The notes below the pieces were generated by a model. It was not told the DNA's origin and did not search any database. It saw only the letters and a list, made by a program, of their open reading frames with translations. Positions 6,152-7,067 of a DNA stretch of 7,067 bases are shown in pieces. Every line of letters starts with the position of its first letter. Position 1 is the stretch's first letter. Made by a program: the position numbers and the translations under genes. This DNA comes from JALYUA01 sp039931865 (lineage in GTDB: Bacteria; Acidobacteriota; Thermoanaerobaculia; UBA5066; Gp7-AA6), in NCBI GenBank assembly GCA_039931865.1, contig JBDTRB010000161.1:1-7067 (forward strand), given 5' to 3'.

Positions 6152-6223
6152 TGACGGAAACAGAGCGCCGCGGGACCGGAGCTCACGGCCAGGAACCCGG
6201 GGCGACCGGCCCCGGCCCGCGGC

Positions 6224-6229
6224 TATAAT
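6224..6229 (+). promoter_or_regulatory. Perfect TATAAT -10 box of the DUF507-like gene
   Basis: A consensus TATAAT sits in otherwise G/C-only DNA, seven bases before the ATG at 6237. The intervening CGCGCGC leaves no room for a ribosome binding site, so the start of transcription should fall at or next to the ATG. I see no good -35 box 16-18 bases upstream. The reverse strand also offers TATAGC here, which could fire towards tldD with a leader of about 80 bases. Confidence 0.65.
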
Positions 6230-6236
6230 CGCGCGC

Positions 6237-6515
6237 ATGGGAGCCAGCGACACGCGCAAGGAATTCATCGCGGTGCGGGCCGCGCGCGGCCTCGCCGGGC
6301 GAAAGCTTTTCGAAGAGCGCGTTCCCGGCGCGCTCCGCGGGTCCGTCCTCGCCGCGCTCGCGGAAGAAGTCGAGAAGGAGCGCACGCTCGACGACGAAGC
6401 CCGGCGCATGATGGAAGCCGCCCGGGCCGAAATCGCATCAGGCCGCGTCGACGGACAGGAGCTCTTCCGCCGCATCCGCAAGAAGCTCGCGGAGCAGCGC
6501 GGGATCGTGCTTTGA
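6237..6515 (+). CDS. DUF507-like small protein
   Basis: This 92-residue, charged, probably all-helical cytoplasmic protein has no signal or membrane segment. The second half, LDDEARRMMEAARAEI (51-66), VDGQELFRRIRKKLAEQRGIVL (71-92), matches my memory of DUF507 proteins. These contain an LDxEA motif, then a Y/L-F-R-K-[IV]-K-x-K-L-A-x-x-[RK]-G-[FIV] ending. Full DUF507 proteins can be about twice this length, so this would be a single-repeat form. Molecular function is not known. I chose the ATG at 6237 because a perfect TATAAT lies seven bases upstream and the longer frame back to 5979 is antisense to tldD. The TGA stop lies at the left end of the second repeat element. The carboxylase gene follows 125 bases later. 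Confidence 0.7.
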   Translation: MGASDTRKEFIAVRAARGLAGRKLFEERVPGALRGSVLAALAEEVEKERTLDDEARRMMEAARAEIASGRVDGQELFRRIRKKLAEQRGIVL

Positions 6516-6635
6516 GAGGTCGGGCGTAAGGCGTAAGGCGTAAGGCGTAAGGCGCAAGGCGTGAATTTCAGGCGCTCGAGCGTCTCGGCCTCACAGCACG
6601 CCTCACCCCTGACCCCTCACGCCTGACGACTCTCA
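6513..6635. repeat. 123-bp palindromic heptamer repeat element
   Basis: The left edge TGAGAGGTCG (starting with the TGA stop of the preceding gene) is mirrored on the other strand by TGAGAGTCG at the right edge (CTCTCA at 6630-6635). Four perfect GCGTAAG heptamers at 6524-6551 are followed by GCGCAAG and GCGTGAA (to 6565). The right half holds degenerate inverted heptamers (CTCACCC, CTGACCC, CTCACGC, CTGACGA, about 6602-6629). A perfect 10-bp palindrome CGCTCGAGCG (6573-6582) lies at the centre. The element fills almost all the space between the DUF507-like and carboxylase genes and ends five bases before the latter's ATG. It matches the design of the element at 3450-3566 with a different heptamer sequence. 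Confidence 0.7.
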
Positions 6636-6640
6636 CGGCC

Positions 6641-7067
6641 ATGACGGTCGAAAAGCGAATCGCGGATCTCGAAGAACTGCGGGACCGCATCCGGCAGGGC
6701 GGCGGCGAGGAGCGGATCGCCCGTCAGCACGCGGAGGGAAAGCTCACCGCCTACGAGCGCGTGGAGCTTCTCCTGGACCCCGATTCTTTTCTGGAGCTCG
6801 ACCCGTTCGTGGTTCACCGCTGCCGCGACTTCGGAATGGAAAAGACCTCGTTTCCCGGAGACGGTGTCGTCTGCGGAGCGGGCACCATCGATGGCCGCGC
6901 GGTCTACGTGTTCGCGCAGGATTTCACCATCTTCGGGGGCTCGCTCTCGGAATCCAACGCCGAGAAGATATGCAAGGTGATGGACCTCGCCGTGCAGAAC
7001 GGAGCTCCGATTATCGGGCTGAACGACTCGGGCGGCGCCCGGATCCAGGAGGGCGTGGTGTCGCTCG
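6641..7067 (+). CDS. Acyl-CoA (propionyl-CoA type) carboxylase carboxyltransferase beta subunit, 5' part
   Basis: The frame stays open to the window edge and gives the first 142 residues of a protein normally about 510-520 long. This subunit moves the carboxyl group from biotin to acyl-CoA, typically propionyl-CoA to methylmalonyl-CoA. Family signatures are GGGEERIARQHAEGKLTAYERVELLLDPDSF in the first 50 residues (seen as GGGEERIARQHAEGKL at 20-35), HRCRDFGMEKTSFPGDGVV (59-77), YVFAQDFTIFGGSLSE (89-104), then AEKICKVMDLA and GAPIIGLNDSGGARIQEG (122-139), the acyl-CoA-binding oxyanion region. PccB, MmdA (methylmalonyl-CoA decarboxylase alpha) and the 12S transcarboxylase subunit share these motifs, so the exact substrate and complex cannot be told here. 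The ATG at 6641 fits the family start. No ribosome binding site or -10 box is visible before it, because the repeat element occupies the upstream sequence. Confidence 0.94.
   Translation, partial: MTVEKRIADLEELRDRIRQGGGEERIARQHAEGKLTAYERVELLLDPDSFLELDPFVVHRCRDFGMEKTSFPGDGVVCGAGTIDGRAVYVFAQDFTIFGGSLSESNAEKICKVMDLAVQNGAPIIGLNDSGGARIQEGVVSL

Noticed and set aside
4562..6154. A 530-codon open frame on the plus strand opposite tldD and tldE
   Set aside because: It is antisense to two well-supported genes. Its translation is Arg/Gly/Ala-rich with no domain, and long antisense frames are expected at this G+C content.
6524..6629. CRISPR-like array
   Set aside because: The repeated units are seven bases with no spacers and turn into inverted copies. 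CRISPR repeats are about 23-47 bases with unique spacers, and no cas gene is present.

Overview
This looks like chromosomal DNA from a GC-rich bacterium (roughly 70% G+C by eye, strong G/C at third codon positions). An Acidobacteriota or Myxococcota-type genome is my best guess. It rests on the MXAN_5187-type protein, the small DUF507-like protein, the fused-border tldD/tldE pair and the abundance of Pro/Ala-rich linkers. That placement is inference; no rRNA or other phylogenetic marker is present.

Layout, left to right. On the minus strand, positions 1-1691 hold selA (selenocysteine synthase), followed four bases later by a small putative lipoprotein; a short tandem repeat lies beyond that gene at the window edge. 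A roughly 50-bp divergent intergenic region (1692-1744) carries a bidirectional promoter-like AT island. On the plus strand an MXAN_5187-like protein (1745-2374) and an exported TPR protein (2412-3452) form a likely two-gene operon. They converge on the minus-strand pair tldD-tldE (6136 down to 3564), which overlap by ATGA and encode the two halves of a TldD/TldE metalloprotease. Divergent from tldD is a small DUF507-like gene (6237-6515), followed by the 5' part of an acyl-CoA carboxylase carboxyltransferase (beta) subunit that runs off the right edge (6641 onward).

Most genes are housekeeping: selenocysteine synthesis, peptide or protein maturation and turnover, and biotin-dependent carboxylation of acyl-CoA. 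The parts that need explanation are non-coding. (1) Two elements of about 117 and 123 bp (3450-3566 and 6513-6635) have the same architecture: a terminal GAGAGG-like inverted repeat that overlaps the stop codon of the upstream gene, a run of heptamers, a central palindrome, and inverted degenerate heptamers. Their heptamer sequences nevertheless differ (CGTTGAR versus GCGTAAG). (2) Three genes carry a -10-like hexamer only 6-9 bases before the ATG and no Shine-Dalgarno sequence, which predicts leaderless or near-leaderless transcripts. selA and the TPR gene instead have normal ribosome binding sites.

No tRNA, rRNA, CRISPR array, transposase or integrase gene was seen. No gene-free stretch exceeds about 125 bases.
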